A stretch of 64,000 nt of DNA from Bryobacteraceae bacterium (GTDB lineage: Bacteria > Acidobacteriota > Terriglobia > Bryobacterales > Bryobacteraceae), in contig JAWKHH010000001.1 of the NCBI GenBank assembly GCA_041394945.1, forward strand, positions 186,001-250,000. The letters run 5' to 3'. Of this stretch, positions 34,061 to 42,920 are shown one piece after another. The translations under genes and the position numbers were made by a program. Position 1 is the stretch's first letter. Each line of letters starts with the position of its first letter. The notes beneath the pieces were generated by a model. The model worked only from the letters and a program-made list of their open reading frames with translations, was not told where the DNA came from and made no database searches.

Positions 34061-35271
34061 GCCTGCTCCTCCGGCCGCGACCACATAACCGCCATCCGCG
34101 CCAAAATCCGCGCCCCGATCCCAAGCGCCCGTTCGTCGATATCGAACAGCGGCGAGTGCAGCGGCGGACCGCCCGCCAACTCCGAACTCGTTCCCAGCCG
34201 CACCATGCAGCCCGGAATCGCGCCCAGGTAATTCGCGAAATCCTCACCCCCCATGCTCGGCCGCGCAATCTCCTGCACGCCCGTGGAACCGACCACCCCC
34301 GCCGCCGCCCGCCGCGCCAGTTGCGTCAACCCCGCCTCGTTCACCACCGCCTCCGGACCCGGCCGGAACCCCACCTCGATCCGCGTTCCCGACGCCTCCG
34401 CCAGCCCCCGCGCCAGTTGCCGGATGTGATCCTTCGTCTGCGCCCGCACCGGCCCGCCCAACGTTCGAATCGTACCGCGCAGCACCACCTCCCGCGGAAT
34501 CACGTTCGGACTCTCCCCGCCCCGGATCTGCCCGATCGTCACGACGACAGGGTCCTGGCTATCCACCGCCCGTGGCACGAACAAGTAGATCGAGCTGATC
34601 ACCTGCGCCGCCGTCGCGATCGGGTCCAGCGATTCGTGCGGCCGCGCCGCGTGCCCGCCCCGCCCTTCGATCCGGATCTCGAGTTCATCGCACGCCGCCG
34701 TGAACACGCCCTCGCGCACGCCCACTTGCCCCACCTTCCGGGAAGGATCCACATGCAAGCTGATAATCGCGTCGAGCCCGTCCACCGCCCCGGCGCCGAC
34801 CATCTCGATCGCGCCCTGATTCGTCTCCTCGGCCGGCTGAAAGACCGCCCTCCAACGAACCGGCCACGGCAGCGCCCCCGCCCGCTCGGCCTCCGACAGC
34901 GCCAACACCGCCCCCATCACGATGGCCGTGTGCGCGTCGTGACCGCACCCATGCATCACCCCGGCGACGTTGCTCCGGTACGGGACCTCCTTGGCATCGC
35001 CGATCCGCAGCGCATCCATGTCCGCCCGCAGCCCGATCCGCCGCTCACCGCCGCCCTCGGAATCAACGATCACGCCCCGGCGAGTATCGGTAAGCCGAGC
35101 CCCCAACCCCGCCTCGCGCAGCGTTTCCAGGACGTACGCCGCCGTCCCATGCTCCTCGCCGCTCGGCTCGGGACAAGAGTGCAGCCGCCGCCGGACCGCC
35201 GACATCGTGCCGCCAAGGCTCTCGACGAACCCATCCACGGCCTCGAGGCCCTTGCCAACCGTATCGATCAT
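34057..35271 (-). CDS. M20-family amidohydrolase (aminoacylase/hippurate hydrolase type)
   Basis: 404 residues. Di-metal site: GLRADMDALRI (Asp), HGCGHDAHTAIVMG (His and Asp), FQPAEETNQGA (catalytic Glu pair) and ISLHVDPS (His). Cleaves the amide of N-acyl amino acids or similar conjugates in the cytosol. ATG at 35271 is chosen because GAAGGA lies 5 nt before it; an in-frame TTG at 35283 is weaker. First gene of a three-gene operon with the ligase and the cyclotransferase-like protein. Confidence 0.92.
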   Translation of the reverse strand: MIDTVGKGLEAVDGFVESLGGTMSAVRRRLHSCPEPSGEEHGTAAYVLETLREAGLGARLTDTRRGVIVDSEGGGERRIGLRADMDALRIGDAKEVPYRSNVAGVMHGCGHDAHTAIVMGAVLALSEAERAGALPWPVRWRAVFQPAEETNQGAIEMVGAGAVDGLDAIISLHVDPSRKVGQVGVREGVFTAACDELEIRIEGRGGHAARPHESLDPIATAAQVISSIYLFVPRAVDSQDPVVVTIGQIRGGESPNVIPREVVLRGTIRTLGGPVRAQTKDHIRQLARGLAEASGTRIEVGFRPGPEAVVNEAGLTQLARRAAAGVVGSTGVQEIARPSMGGEDFANYLGAIPGCMVRLGTSSELAGGPPLHSPLFDIDERALGIGARILARMAVMWSRPEEQA

Positions 35272-35527
35272 CGATTCCTTCAAACCCGATGATAATCGAA
35301 ACGCCTTGGCCTACTGAGATTGACGGCAACGGGAAGTAACAAACGGAAGTGGGCCCCCGCCATCCTTCGCCCGCGCGACCACAGGACCGGAGGCCCGGTT
35401 TATGTTCGACGCGGAACGGAACCCGCGTCAGGTTCGCGGCCCGGATGGGAGGATAGCACGCGCCCGGCATCCTTGGACGCCAAACCCAACTGGCCGGCCG
35501 CGCCGGAAAACAAAAGATGGTCCGTCC

Positions 35528-36277
35528 CTAGTTCGTTCGCCCAACGAAGTCGGCCAGGGCGTCCACTTCGTCGATTCGTCTCTGAATGCCTTCCGCCTGG
35601 CACCTGGCGGCGAACTTGACGAAGGCGAAGCAGCCGGCCGTAAACAGCGCGGCCGGGAGGCTATCCACGCCCCGCTTCACAATGAGCACGCTCAAGGTGG
35701 ACAACGCGATCGGCGCTATCTTCCAGTACCACAGCGTTCGCAAGAAGTCCCGGCGGCGAGCGAGTTCGCGCTGGTGAAAGGCGAACAGGTCCGGCAAGGA
35801 CTCTCCTTCGGGAACCACCCGGGCCGATCCCCTGCGGTGGTGCTGGTACAGGGTGAACAGGAAGACCGCCATGAACGCCAAGCAGACCAGCCTTGGGAGC
35901 CAGCGGTCCACCGTGAACATTGTCCAGGCGAGCCGCATGGACACCAACGCGCAAACGCTCGAGTAGAACCGTAACCCCCAGGAGATCTCCCGTTGGAAAT
36001 CTTGGACTTGCGCGCGGACCGTCGCGATCCTGGAGCCAGCTCGGACCGGCCGTGGGACGCCGAGTTCCGCGAACCAGGAGCGCCACTGACCATAGAGAAT
36101 CGCCGGTACCACGGTAACGGCTTCGAACAGATACCGCGGCAGTGCCCGGGACGGTGGGCCCTCACGAAACCGCTCCTCCAGGTCACCGAGCACCGGCTCG
36201 CGCCGCTCAGACGGGAGCAACCATGCCACCAGTGCCGCCAAGAGCCGGGGTGGCGATTTGGGAATTGTTCGGCTCAT
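35528..36277 (-). CDS. Protein with permease-prefix segment, no permease domain
   Basis: 249 residues. N-terminal LLPSERREPVLGDLEERFRE is the short helical prefix found in front of MacB/FtsX-type permeases in acidobacteria, where it accompanies PadR regulators. Here the rest has two or three pairs of membrane helices (about residues 45-65, 100-150 and 190-215) and no FtsX-like extracellular domain. Overlaps the PadR gene by 4 bp. Function unknown; it may be a membrane partner or sensor regulated with PadR. Confidence 0.75.
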   Translation of the reverse strand: MSRTIPKSPPRLLAALVAWLLPSERREPVLGDLEERFREGPPSRALPRYLFEAVTVVPAILYGQWRSWFAELGVPRPVRAGSRIATVRAQVQDFQREISWGLRFYSSVCALVSMRLAWTMFTVDRWLPRLVCLAFMAVFLFTLYQHHRRGSARVVPEGESLPDLFAFHQRELARRRDFLRTLWYWKIAPIALSTLSVLIVKRGVDSLPAALFTAGCFAFVKFAARCQAEGIQRRIDEVDALADFVGRTN

Positions 36278-36630
36278 GCGCTCTCCAATCCTTCCTCAGT
36301 GACACCCCACACGGCGGTGAGAGAATCGGCCATTCGGCGCGCGGTGGCCACAGCCTCCTTCAAAGCCCGCTCGCCCGGCGCCTCCAGGTGGTAGCAGCGC
36401 TTGCCGCGCCCGCCCCGTTCGGCTGTGGGGGCGGTGAGCCGGGAGGAGACCAAGCCCTTGTGTTCCAGCCGATCGAGCGTTACATAGATGGCGGCCAGCG
36501 TAACCTTCCTACCCGCCGATAACTGCTCTACCCGCGTATGGATCGTGACGCCGTAGGCATTGTCTTCCAGACCGGCGATCGCCGCAAGAACCAACTGTTC
36601 GAACTGTCCCAGCGATTCGCTTCTTGGCAT
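36274..36630 (-). CDS. PadR-family transcriptional regulator
   Basis: 118 residues, winged-helix PadR domain: FEQLVLAAIAGLEDNAYGV, then LAAIYVTLDRLEHKGLVSS (recognition helix), and RGKRCYHLEAPGERALKEA (wing and dimer helix). PadR proteins usually repress transporter genes. It is divergent from the ABC exporter at 36700 with only 69 bp between starts, so that gene is the likely target together with its own operon. Minus-strand TATGAT about 14 nt before the ATG could be its -10. Confidence 0.92.
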   Translation of the reverse strand: MPRSESLGQFEQLVLAAIAGLEDNAYGVTIHTRVEQLSAGRKVTLAAIYVTLDRLEHKGLVSSRLTAPTAERGGRGKRCYHLEAPGERALKEAVATARRMADSLTAVWGVTEEGLESA

Positions 36631-36685
36631 TACTCTAACACCGTATCATAAATCGATTCGAGTAGTGCGTTCCCCCCTGACCCCG

Positions 36686-36691
36686 TACACT
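36686..36691 (+). promoter_or_regulatory. TACACT, candidate -10 of the ABC exporter
   Basis: Preceded by CG, ending 8 nt before ATG 36700; a GAGAGG ribosome-site-like run lies between. In the 69-bp PadR/ABC divergent gap, where TTACTC and GAGTAG also form a widely spaced dyad. Confidence 0.35.
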
Positions 36692-36699
36692 GAGAGGAT

Positions 36700-38598
36700 A
36701 TGGCCGAAGAAGCCGTAGCCAAAAAGGCAATCGACCGGAAACTCATCGGCCGACTCCTCGCCTACGCCAAGCCCTATTGGCGCAACGTCGCCGCCGCCCT
36801 CGCCTTCATGATGGTCGCCTCAGGGCTCCAGGTCGCCGGCCCCCTCCTCACCAAGCTCGCCATCGACCGCTACCTCGCCCCCAACCCCAACCGCGACCTC
36901 ACCGCCCTCGACGCCCTACTCGAGCCCCACCTCTCCACCGACCCTTGGACCGGCCTCACCCAAATCTCCGTCCTCTTCCTCGCCGCCATGGTCATCGGCA
37001 TGGTCTGCTCCTTCTGCCAGACCTACCTCATGATGAAGACCGGACAAAACGCCATGTTCGATCTCCGCCGCGATCTCATGGCCCACCTCCACAAACTCGA
37101 CCTCGCCTACTACGACCGCCAGCCCGTCGGCCGCATCGTCACCCGCGTCACCACCGACGTCGACGCACTCAACGAAATGCTGTCCTCGGCCATGGTCGCC
37201 ATCGTCGGCGATGCGTTCGTCATCGCCTTCCTCATCGCCACCATGCTCCGGCTCAGCCCCGGCATGACCGCCATGCTGCTCGCCGTCATGCCGTTCGTCC
37301 TCCTCGCCACGCGCGCCTTCCGCAACGCCGCCCAGGAGAGCAACCGCCGCATCCGCGTCGCCGTCGCCAAGATCAACGCCTTCATCCAGGAAAACGTCAC
37401 CGGCATGGCCGTCGTCCAGCTTTTCAACCGCGAACGGACCGCCGCCGCCCAATTCGATACCGGCAATCGCGAACACCTCGAAGCCTACCGGGACGCCATC
37501 CACGCCTACGGGTGGTTCTACCCCGTTGTCGAGTTCCTCGGAATCCTGGGCATCTCCGCGCTGCTCACCTACGGAGGCTGGCGCATCGAACGCGGCGAAC
37601 TCACCCTCGGCGTCCTCGTCGCCTTCTTCCAATACGGCATGCGTTTCTTCCGGCCCATCCAGGACCTCAGTGAAAAATATGGCGCCCTTCAGCAAGCCAT
37701 GGCCGCCGGCGAACGCGTCTTCCAGTTGCTCGATACGCCTGTGAACGTCACCGCGCCGTCCGCGCCGGCTGCGCTCCCCGAAGGCACCGCACCCATCGAG
37801 TTCGACGGCGTCTGGTTCGCATACAAAGACGAGGACTGGGTCCTCCGCGACGTCTCCTTCCGCGTCGAACCCGGCCAGACCGTCGCCGTCGTCGGCCACA
37901 CCGGCGCGGGCAAGACGACCATCGTCAGCCTCCTCCTCCGTTTCTACGACGTCCAGCGCGGCGCAATCAAGATCGGAGGCATCGATATCCGCCAGTTCTC
38001 GCCCGTCGAACTCCGCCGCCGCTTCGCCATCGTCCTCCAGGACTCGTTCCTGTTCACCGGCGACCTGCTCGAAAACATCCGCCTTGGCACCGCCTCCATC
38101 TCCGAACAGCAGGCCGTCGACGCCGCGCGCGACGTCAACCTCGGCCCCTTCCTGGCAACCGCGGAAAAGGGGATCCACTACGAAGTCCGCGAACGCGGCG
38201 CGGGGCTCTCCACTGGACAGAAACAGCTCATCAGCTTCGCGCGCGCCCTCGCGCACGACCCGCGCTACCTCATCCTCGACGAAGCCACGTCGTCGGTCGA
38301 TAGCGAAACGGAATCCCTCATCCAGGAAGCGCTCGTCCGCCTGCTCGAAGGCCGCACCTCCATCGTCATCGCCCACCGGCTCTCAACCATTCAGCGCGCC
38401 GATTGCATCCTCGTGATGCACAAAGGCGAACTCCGCGAGTCCGGTCCGCACCAGGAATTGCTCGCCCAGCGCGGCATCTACTGGAAGCTCTTCCAGCTTC
38501 AGTACAAGGATCAAAGCCTCCCCCCGGCGCCGATCGGATCGCTGCACGTCCCCACCCCGTCCAACGGTGCGGAACGCGGCCATCGCGACAACCGCTAG
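36700..38598 (+). CDS. ABC exporter, fused membrane and ATPase domains (MsbA/LmrA type)
   Basis: 632 residues: six-helix ABC membrane domain (about 20-340) and a nucleotide-binding domain with Walker A VVGHTGAGKTT (about 396-406), Q-loop VLQDSFLF, signature LSTGQKQ (about 503), Walker B YLILDEATSSVD and H-loop IAHRLST. Works as a homo- or heterodimer exporting lipids, drugs or peptides. No partner half-transporter is adjacent. Divergent PadR regulator suggests induction by a small toxic compound; this is inference. Confidence 0.95.
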   Translation: MAEEAVAKKAIDRKLIGRLLAYAKPYWRNVAAALAFMMVASGLQVAGPLLTKLAIDRYLAPNPNRDLTALDALLEPHLSTDPWTGLTQISVLFLAAMVIGMVCSFCQTYLMMKTGQNAMFDLRRDLMAHLHKLDLAYYDRQPVGRIVTRVTTDVDALNEMLSSAMVAIVGDAFVIAFLIATMLRLSPGMTAMLLAVMPFVLLATRAFRNAAQESNRRIRVAVAKINAFIQENVTGMAVVQLFNRERTAAAQFDTGNREHLEAYRDAIHAYGWFYPVVEFLGILGISALLTYGGWRIERGELTLGVLVAFFQYGMRFFRPIQDLSEKYGALQQAMAAGERVFQLLDTPVNVTAPSAPAALPEGTAPIEFDGVWFAYKDEDWVLRDVSFRVEPGQTVAVVGHTGAGKTTIVSLLLRFYDVQRGAIKIGGIDIRQFSPVELRRRFAIVLQDSFLFTGDLLENIRLGTASISEQQAVDAARDVNLGPFLATAEKGIHYEVRERGAGLSTGQKQLISFARALAHDPRYLILDEATSSVDSETESLIQEALVRLLEGRTSIVIAHRLSTIQRADCILVMHKGELRESGPHQELLAQRGIYWKLFQLQYKDQSLPPAPIGSLHVPTPSNGAERGHRDNR

Positions 38599-38617
38599 CC
38601 CGCGCCAGTCCCACAAC

Positions 38618-38664
38618 GGCTCCACTCCCACGACGGCATCGGAGCCACGACCGTGAGGGAGTGG
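38618..38664. repeat. Dispersed palindromic intergenic element
   Basis: Between convergent stops (38598, 38679). Nested inverted repeats: GGCTCC (38618-38623) with GGAGCC (38641-38646), and CCACTCCC (38622-38629) with GGGAGTGG (38657-38664). Read on the minus strand one frame gives PHGRGSD, a peptide that appears as an annotation artefact of a repeated intergenic element in acidobacterial and some other genomes (from memory). It may also stop transcription from both sides. Confidence 0.5.
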
Positions 38665-38678
38665 TCCCAAGTCACTCC

Positions 38679-39779
38679 TCAGCCCAACGCCGACCGAACA
38701 GCCGCAAGCGCTCCCTCCAAGAACGGCCGCCGCGCGACCACCCTCGCCGCCGGACCCCGCCCCCAAGGCGTCCAACGGCGCAGAAAGCGCTCATTCGGAT
38801 AACCGGTAAACACAGTCACCCCATGCACACCCGCCGCGGCCGCAACATGCTGCCCCGCCGAGTCATATCCCACGTAGAGCCGCGCCCGGGCGATCGCCGC
38901 CGCGAACGGAGCGAATGCACCGCGCCATTCCTCGATCCCGATGAGCCCTTCCACCGCGCGCGAGACCCGTTCGGACTCCTCACCCCCCGCGCCATGATCC
39001 ACCAACACCGGCAGGCCCGCCGCCGCGATCCCGCTCATCAGATCCCGCTCGAACGGATCGGCCACGCGCTTCGCCGCATTCCCGCCCACGCCCAGGCTCA
39101 CGCACACACGTCCCTCCGGGCCTTCCACCGCCGGGGCCACGAACGGATACGCGTCGTCCACACCGAACACTTCCCCCATCCATCGCGCGGCCAACTTCCC
39201 GAGCGGCTCCGCGCCATCGCCGCCATAGGAACGGCTTTCCCAGAAGAAGTAGCGATCATCGCCGGTCACCGGAATTAGCCCCAGTTGCGTGAGCCGCGAA
39301 TCGGGATCGATCACGATCGCGCCGGGACGGTCCACCACCTCCCGCACGCTCAACCCCGCCTCCAACCGATCCACCAGCCCCGCGCCGCGTCCATACTCCA
39401 CCACCGCGTGCAACACTCGCGGATTCCCCGCGAAAAGCTCCCAGTTCTTCCGCGGACCCACCAGATGCACCCGGGCCGCCGGAAACCGGAGCATCGCCGC
39501 GTCCAGCACCACACTCGTCACCGCGACGTCCGCCCCCAGCGTCACCCGCGACAACACAAACACATCGGAAGGCTCCGCCCCCGCGAATCGCCCCGCCGGC
39601 CGCGCCCGCCTAGGTTCGGCGTCCGGCAGCGCCCGAGCGATCACCGGCACGAACAACTCCGCGTACCGGTCGCAATCGGCCGCCTCGAACGAATCGCACA
39701 TCGGCTCGACGATCTCCGGAAACAGCGCCGCCGATCCCGCCCGCGCCAACTCCTCCAGTCGCGCCGCGACGCTATCCAA
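38679..39779 (-). CDS. Glycosyltransferase family 9-like protein
   Basis: 366 residues with a GT-B look: N-terminal Rossmann part with VFVLSRVTLGADVAVTSVVL and FPAARVHLVGPRKNWELF, and a C-terminal part VCVSLGVGGNAAKRVADPFE plus YVGYDSAGQHVAAAAGVHGVTVFTG, which corresponds to the GT9 nucleotide-sugar site (D-S-x-x-x-H-x-A-A-A-x-G). GT9 members are LPS heptosyltransferases and relatives; gmhB and rfaE1 elsewhere in the window would supply heptose. Overlaps mtnP by 8 bp, an odd metabolic neighbour. Specificity unproved. Confidence 0.72.
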   Translation of the reverse strand: MDSVAARLEELARAGSAALFPEIVEPMCDSFEAADCDRYAELFVPVIARALPDAEPRRARPAGRFAGAEPSDVFVLSRVTLGADVAVTSVVLDAAMLRFPAARVHLVGPRKNWELFAGNPRVLHAVVEYGRGAGLVDRLEAGLSVREVVDRPGAIVIDPDSRLTQLGLIPVTGDDRYFFWESRSYGGDGAEPLGKLAARWMGEVFGVDDAYPFVAPAVEGPEGRVCVSLGVGGNAAKRVADPFERDLMSGIAAAGLPVLVDHGAGGEESERVSRAVEGLIGIEEWRGAFAPFAAAIARARLYVGYDSAGQHVAAAAGVHGVTVFTGYPNERFLRRWTPWGRGPAARVVARRPFLEGALAAVRSALG

Positions 39780-40632
39780 GGTATTTCGAAACCAACAGCC
39801 CCAGCTTCTCCCGGGTCGCTTCCGGAATCGCCTTCTTATCGGTGATCAGCGCGTGCGCCAACGCCGACATCGCCTTCGTCTTCCGTTCCGCCGGAATCAT
39901 CGCCACCGCCGCCTGCACCACCTTGGTCGCGTTCTCGGCGTTCTTCACCAGGTTCGCGATGATGTCGTTCACCGTCACCGCGTCGTGCTCCGGATGCCAG
40001 CAGTCGTAATCGGTCACCATCGCCGCCGTCGCGTAGTCGATCTCCGCCTCGCGCGCAAGCTTCGCCTCCTGCAGGTTCGTCATCCCGATCACGTCCATGC
40101 CCCACGAACGGTACACATTCGATTCCGCCTTCGTCGAAAACGCCGGCCCTTCCATGCACAGGTACGTCCCGCCCAGCTTCGCGTTCACGCCCACCTGCTG
40201 ACAGGCCTCGTGGAGGATCTCAGCCAGTTCCGCCGAAACCGGATCCGCGAACGAAATGTGCGCAACGAGCCCATCGCCAAAAAACGTCGACGCCCGCCCC
40301 CGCGTCCGGTCAAAAAACTGATCCGGAATCACAAAATCCAACGGCTTGTGCGCTTCCTTTAACGACCCCACCGCGCTCAGCGAGAGAATCCACTCGACGC
40401 CGAGCATCTTCATTCCCCAGATATTCGCTCGGAAGTTCAACTCGGAAGGCGAAATCCGATGACCCCGCCCATGCCGCGCCAGAAACGCCACCCGCCGTCC
40501 GCCCAGTTCGCCGAGAATGAACGCGTCCGAAGGCGCGCCCCAAGGCGTCTCCAGCCGCAACTCCTCGAGTTGTTTGAAACCCGGCATCGAATAAAGTCCG
40601 CTGCCGCCGATGATTCCGATTTCCGCGTTCAA
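39772..40632 (-). CDS. mtnP: S-methyl-5'-thioadenosine phosphorylase
   Basis: 286 residues, PNP class I family. Seen: IGIIGGSGLY phosphate loop, ARHGRGHRISPSELNFRAN, CMEGPAFSTKAESNVYR and GMTNLQEAKLAREAEI, and VTDYDCWH where the purine-site Asp replaces the Asn of PunA, typical for MTAP. Cleaves MTA to adenine and methylthioribose 1-phosphate in methionine salvage. It begins immediately after the MeaB-epimerase stop codon. Confidence 0.94.
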   Translation of the reverse strand: MNAEIGIIGGSGLYSMPGFKQLEELRLETPWGAPSDAFILGELGGRRVAFLARHGRGHRISPSELNFRANIWGMKMLGVEWILSLSAVGSLKEAHKPLDFVIPDQFFDRTRGRASTFFGDGLVAHISFADPVSAELAEILHEACQQVGVNAKLGGTYLCMEGPAFSTKAESNVYRSWGMDVIGMTNLQEAKLAREAEIDYATAAMVTDYDCWHPEHDAVTVNDIIANLVKNAENATKVVQAAVAMIPAERKTKAMSALAHALITDKKAIPEATREKLGLLVSKYLG

Positions 40633-41763
40633 CTAGTGAGACTCCTCTCTGATCAGTTCCAGCAGGACGCCGCCCGCCGACGCCGGATGCACAAAGACGT
40701 ACTCGTGTCCACCGGCCCCGCGCCGCGGCTCGTTCAACAGCCGCGCTCCAGCGGCGCGCAAACGATCTATCGTCCCATCGAAATCGCGCACCCGCAAGGC
40801 CACGTGATGAATCCCCTCGCCGCGTTTCTCCATGAACTTCGCGATCGTCGTCCCTTCTCCCGCCGCCTCCAGCAGTTCGATCCGCGATTCGCCCGCCGGC
40901 AGCATCGCCACATGTACGTGCTCATGCGCCACAGTCTCTCGATGCGCCACCGCCATCCCTAGCTGCCCTTCGTAAAACCCGAGCGCCGCCTCGATCGACC
41001 GCACCGCGATCCCCAGGTGATCCACACGAAACCCATCGCCCACCATCGCCGCCACGGCCCGCGGCGTCGCGCCGAGTATCGCGTCCACCACCTCGCCGAT
41101 GCCCGTCCCCTCGGACGCCACCGTCTTCAAAATCCGCTTGTCCGTAATCGCATGGATCTCCCGTTCCAGCGCCAGCGCGCCGTCCAGATCCGCCTTGTTG
41201 ATCACAAACAAATCGGCCACCTCGAGGATGCCCGCCTTCAACGCCTGCACATCGTCGCCGTAGCCTGGCACCAGCACCACCACCACGACCCCCGCATGCC
41301 GCGCCACCTCCACCTCCGCCTGCCCCACACCCACCGTCTCCACCAGCACCACGTCCCATCCCGCCGCGTCCAGCAGCACCGTCATATCCCGAGTCGCCGC
41401 CGCTAACCCGCCCAGCGCCCCCCGGCTCGCCATCGAACGAATGAACACGCCCGCGTCCGCATGGTGCGATTGCATCCGGATCCGGTCGCCCAGAATCGCG
41501 CCGCCCGTCAGCGGACTCGTCGGGTCCACCGCCACAATCGCCACCGTCTTCCCACGTGCGCGTAGTTCCTTAGTGATCCCATCGGCGAGCGTGCTCTTCC
41601 CTGCCCCCGGCGGTCCGGTGATGCCCACCACGCGCGCCCTCCCGGAATGCCGCGCCAGCGATGCCGCCAGCGCCCGCCCCTCTTCCGTCCGGTTCTCAAT
41701 GAGAGTCGCCGCGCGCGCCGCCGCCCGCACGTCCCCGCTCAACACGCGCTGCTCCAGATTCAT
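40633..41763 (-). CDS. MeaB-type GTPase fused to methylmalonyl-CoA epimerase
   Basis: 376 residues. Residues 1-235 form a MeaB/ArgK G3E GTPase: P-loop GITGPPGAGKST (47-58), VDPTSPLTGGAILGDR, switch ETVGVGQAE (142-150), NKAD (189-192). MeaB protects B12-dependent methylmalonyl-CoA mutase. From about 244 a glyoxalase-fold epimerase follows: VDHLGIAV, a central EHVHVAML, GIHHVALRV, and C-terminal GGVLLELIRE, giving the His/His/Glu metal ligands. The MeaB C-terminal dimer arm is missing and the epimerase sits in its place. ATG at 41763 overlaps the preceding TAA by one base. Both domains serve propionyl-CoA metabolism; no mutase gene is in the window. Confidence 0.9.
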   Translation of the reverse strand: MNLEQRVLSGDVRAAARAATLIENRTEEGRALAASLARHSGRARVVGITGPPGAGKSTLADGITKELRARGKTVAIVAVDPTSPLTGGAILGDRIRMQSHHADAGVFIRSMASRGALGGLAAATRDMTVLLDAAGWDVVLVETVGVGQAEVEVARHAGVVVVVLVPGYGDDVQALKAGILEVADLFVINKADLDGALALEREIHAITDKRILKTVASEGTGIGEVVDAILGATPRAVAAMVGDGFRVDHLGIAVRSIEAALGFYEGQLGMAVAHRETVAHEHVHVAMLPAGESRIELLEAAGEGTTIAKFMEKRGEGIHHVALRVRDFDGTIDRLRAAGARLLNEPRRGAGGHEYVFVHPASAGGVLLELIREESH

Positions 41764-42905
41764 TACGCCTTCAGCAACTGCCGCGCGATCACCAGCCGCT
41801 GGATCTCGCTCGTCCCCTCGCCGATGGTGCACAACTTCACGTCGCGATAGAACTTCTCCACCCCGTAGTCTTTGATGAAACCGTAGCCGCCGTGGATCTG
41901 CACCGCCTCGTCGCAGACCTTCACCGCCGCCTCCGACGCAAACAATTTCGCCATCGCGGACTCCCTGTTCACGTTCCGCTTCTCCGAATGCATCGCCGCC
42001 GCGCGGTACGTCAACAGACGTGAAGCTTCAATCGACGTCGCCATATCCACCAGCTTGTGTTGAATCGCCTGAAACTCGGAGATGAACCGCCCGAACTGCC
42101 GCCGCTGCTTCGAATACGCAAGCGCCAGTTCATACGCTCCCTGCGCGATCCCCACCGATAGCGCCGCAATCGAGATCCGCCCGCCGTCGAGAATCCGCAG
42201 GCTGTCGATGAACCCTTCCCCGCGCCGCCCCAGCAGTTGACTCGCGTCCAGCCGGCAATTTTCAAAAATCACCTCGCCCGTCGCGCTCGCCCGCATCCCA
42301 AGCTTGTTCTCTTTCTTCCCCAACCGGAACCCCGCTGTCCCGGTCTCAACCAGAAATGCCGAGATCCCGTGCGACGACAACCCGCGATCGGTCATCGCCA
42401 TCGCCACGCACAATCCGGCATAGTGAGCATTCGTACAGAAAGTCTTTGCTCCGTTGATGATCCACGCGCCATCCTCAAGCACTGCTTGAGTCCGTGTGCC
42501 CCCCGCGTCGGACCCCGCTTCCGGCTCCGTCAATGACCAGCACCCGATCCACTCGCCCGTCGCCAGCTTCGGCAGATACTTCTTCTTCTGCTCCTCGCTC
42601 CCGGCCAGATACAGGTGGTTCGAACACAACGATGTGTGCGCCGCCACGATCAACCCTACCGACGGATCCACGCGCGAAAGCTCCTCGATGAGGATGCAGT
42701 AGCTCACATAATCGAGCCCCGCCCCGCCGTACTCTTCCGGAAAGACCGACCCCAGGAATCCCAGCCGCCCCAGTTGCTTCACCACCTCCAGCGGGAACAC
42801 GTTCCCTTCGTCCCACTCCGCCACATGCGGCCGGATCTCGCCCTCGGCGAACTCCCGCACTGCCCGTTGCAACTGCCGCTGCTCGTCGTTGAGATCGAAG
42901 TTCAC
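41763..42905 (-). CDS. Acyl-CoA dehydrogenase
   Basis: 380-residue FAD enzyme oxidising acyl-CoA to 2-enoyl-CoA. Seen: FPEEYGGAGLDYVSY, CWSLTEPEAGSDAGGTRT (FAD motif 1), GKKENKLGMRAS, RRQFGRFISEFQAIQHKLVD, and QIHGGYGFIKDYGVEKFYRD followed by IGEGTSEIQR with the catalytic Glu of short-chain enzymes. Co-transcribed with the MeaB-epimerase fusion, suggesting short or branched acyl-CoA substrates feeding propionyl-CoA. Confidence 0.94.
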   Translation of the reverse strand: MNFDLNDEQRQLQRAVREFAEGEIRPHVAEWDEGNVFPLEVVKQLGRLGFLGSVFPEEYGGAGLDYVSYCILIEELSRVDPSVGLIVAAHTSLCSNHLYLAGSEEQKKKYLPKLATGEWIGCWSLTEPEAGSDAGGTRTQAVLEDGAWIINGAKTFCTNAHYAGLCVAMAMTDRGLSSHGISAFLVETGTAGFRLGKKENKLGMRASATGEVIFENCRLDASQLLGRRGEGFIDSLRILDGGRISIAALSVGIAQGAYELALAYSKQRRQFGRFISEFQAIQHKLVDMATSIEASRLLTYRAAAMHSEKRNVNRESAMAKLFASEAAVKVCDEAVQIHGGYGFIKDYGVEKFYRDVKLCTIGEGTSEIQRLVIARQLLKA

Positions 42906-42920
42906 GGGGCGCCGCTCCGG

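Noticed and set aside
35284..35527. Possible gene between the M20 peptidase and the permease-prefix protein
   Set aside because: Open frames here continue as antisense to the next gene and lack family motifs or a ribosome site; the stretch is left as non-coding.
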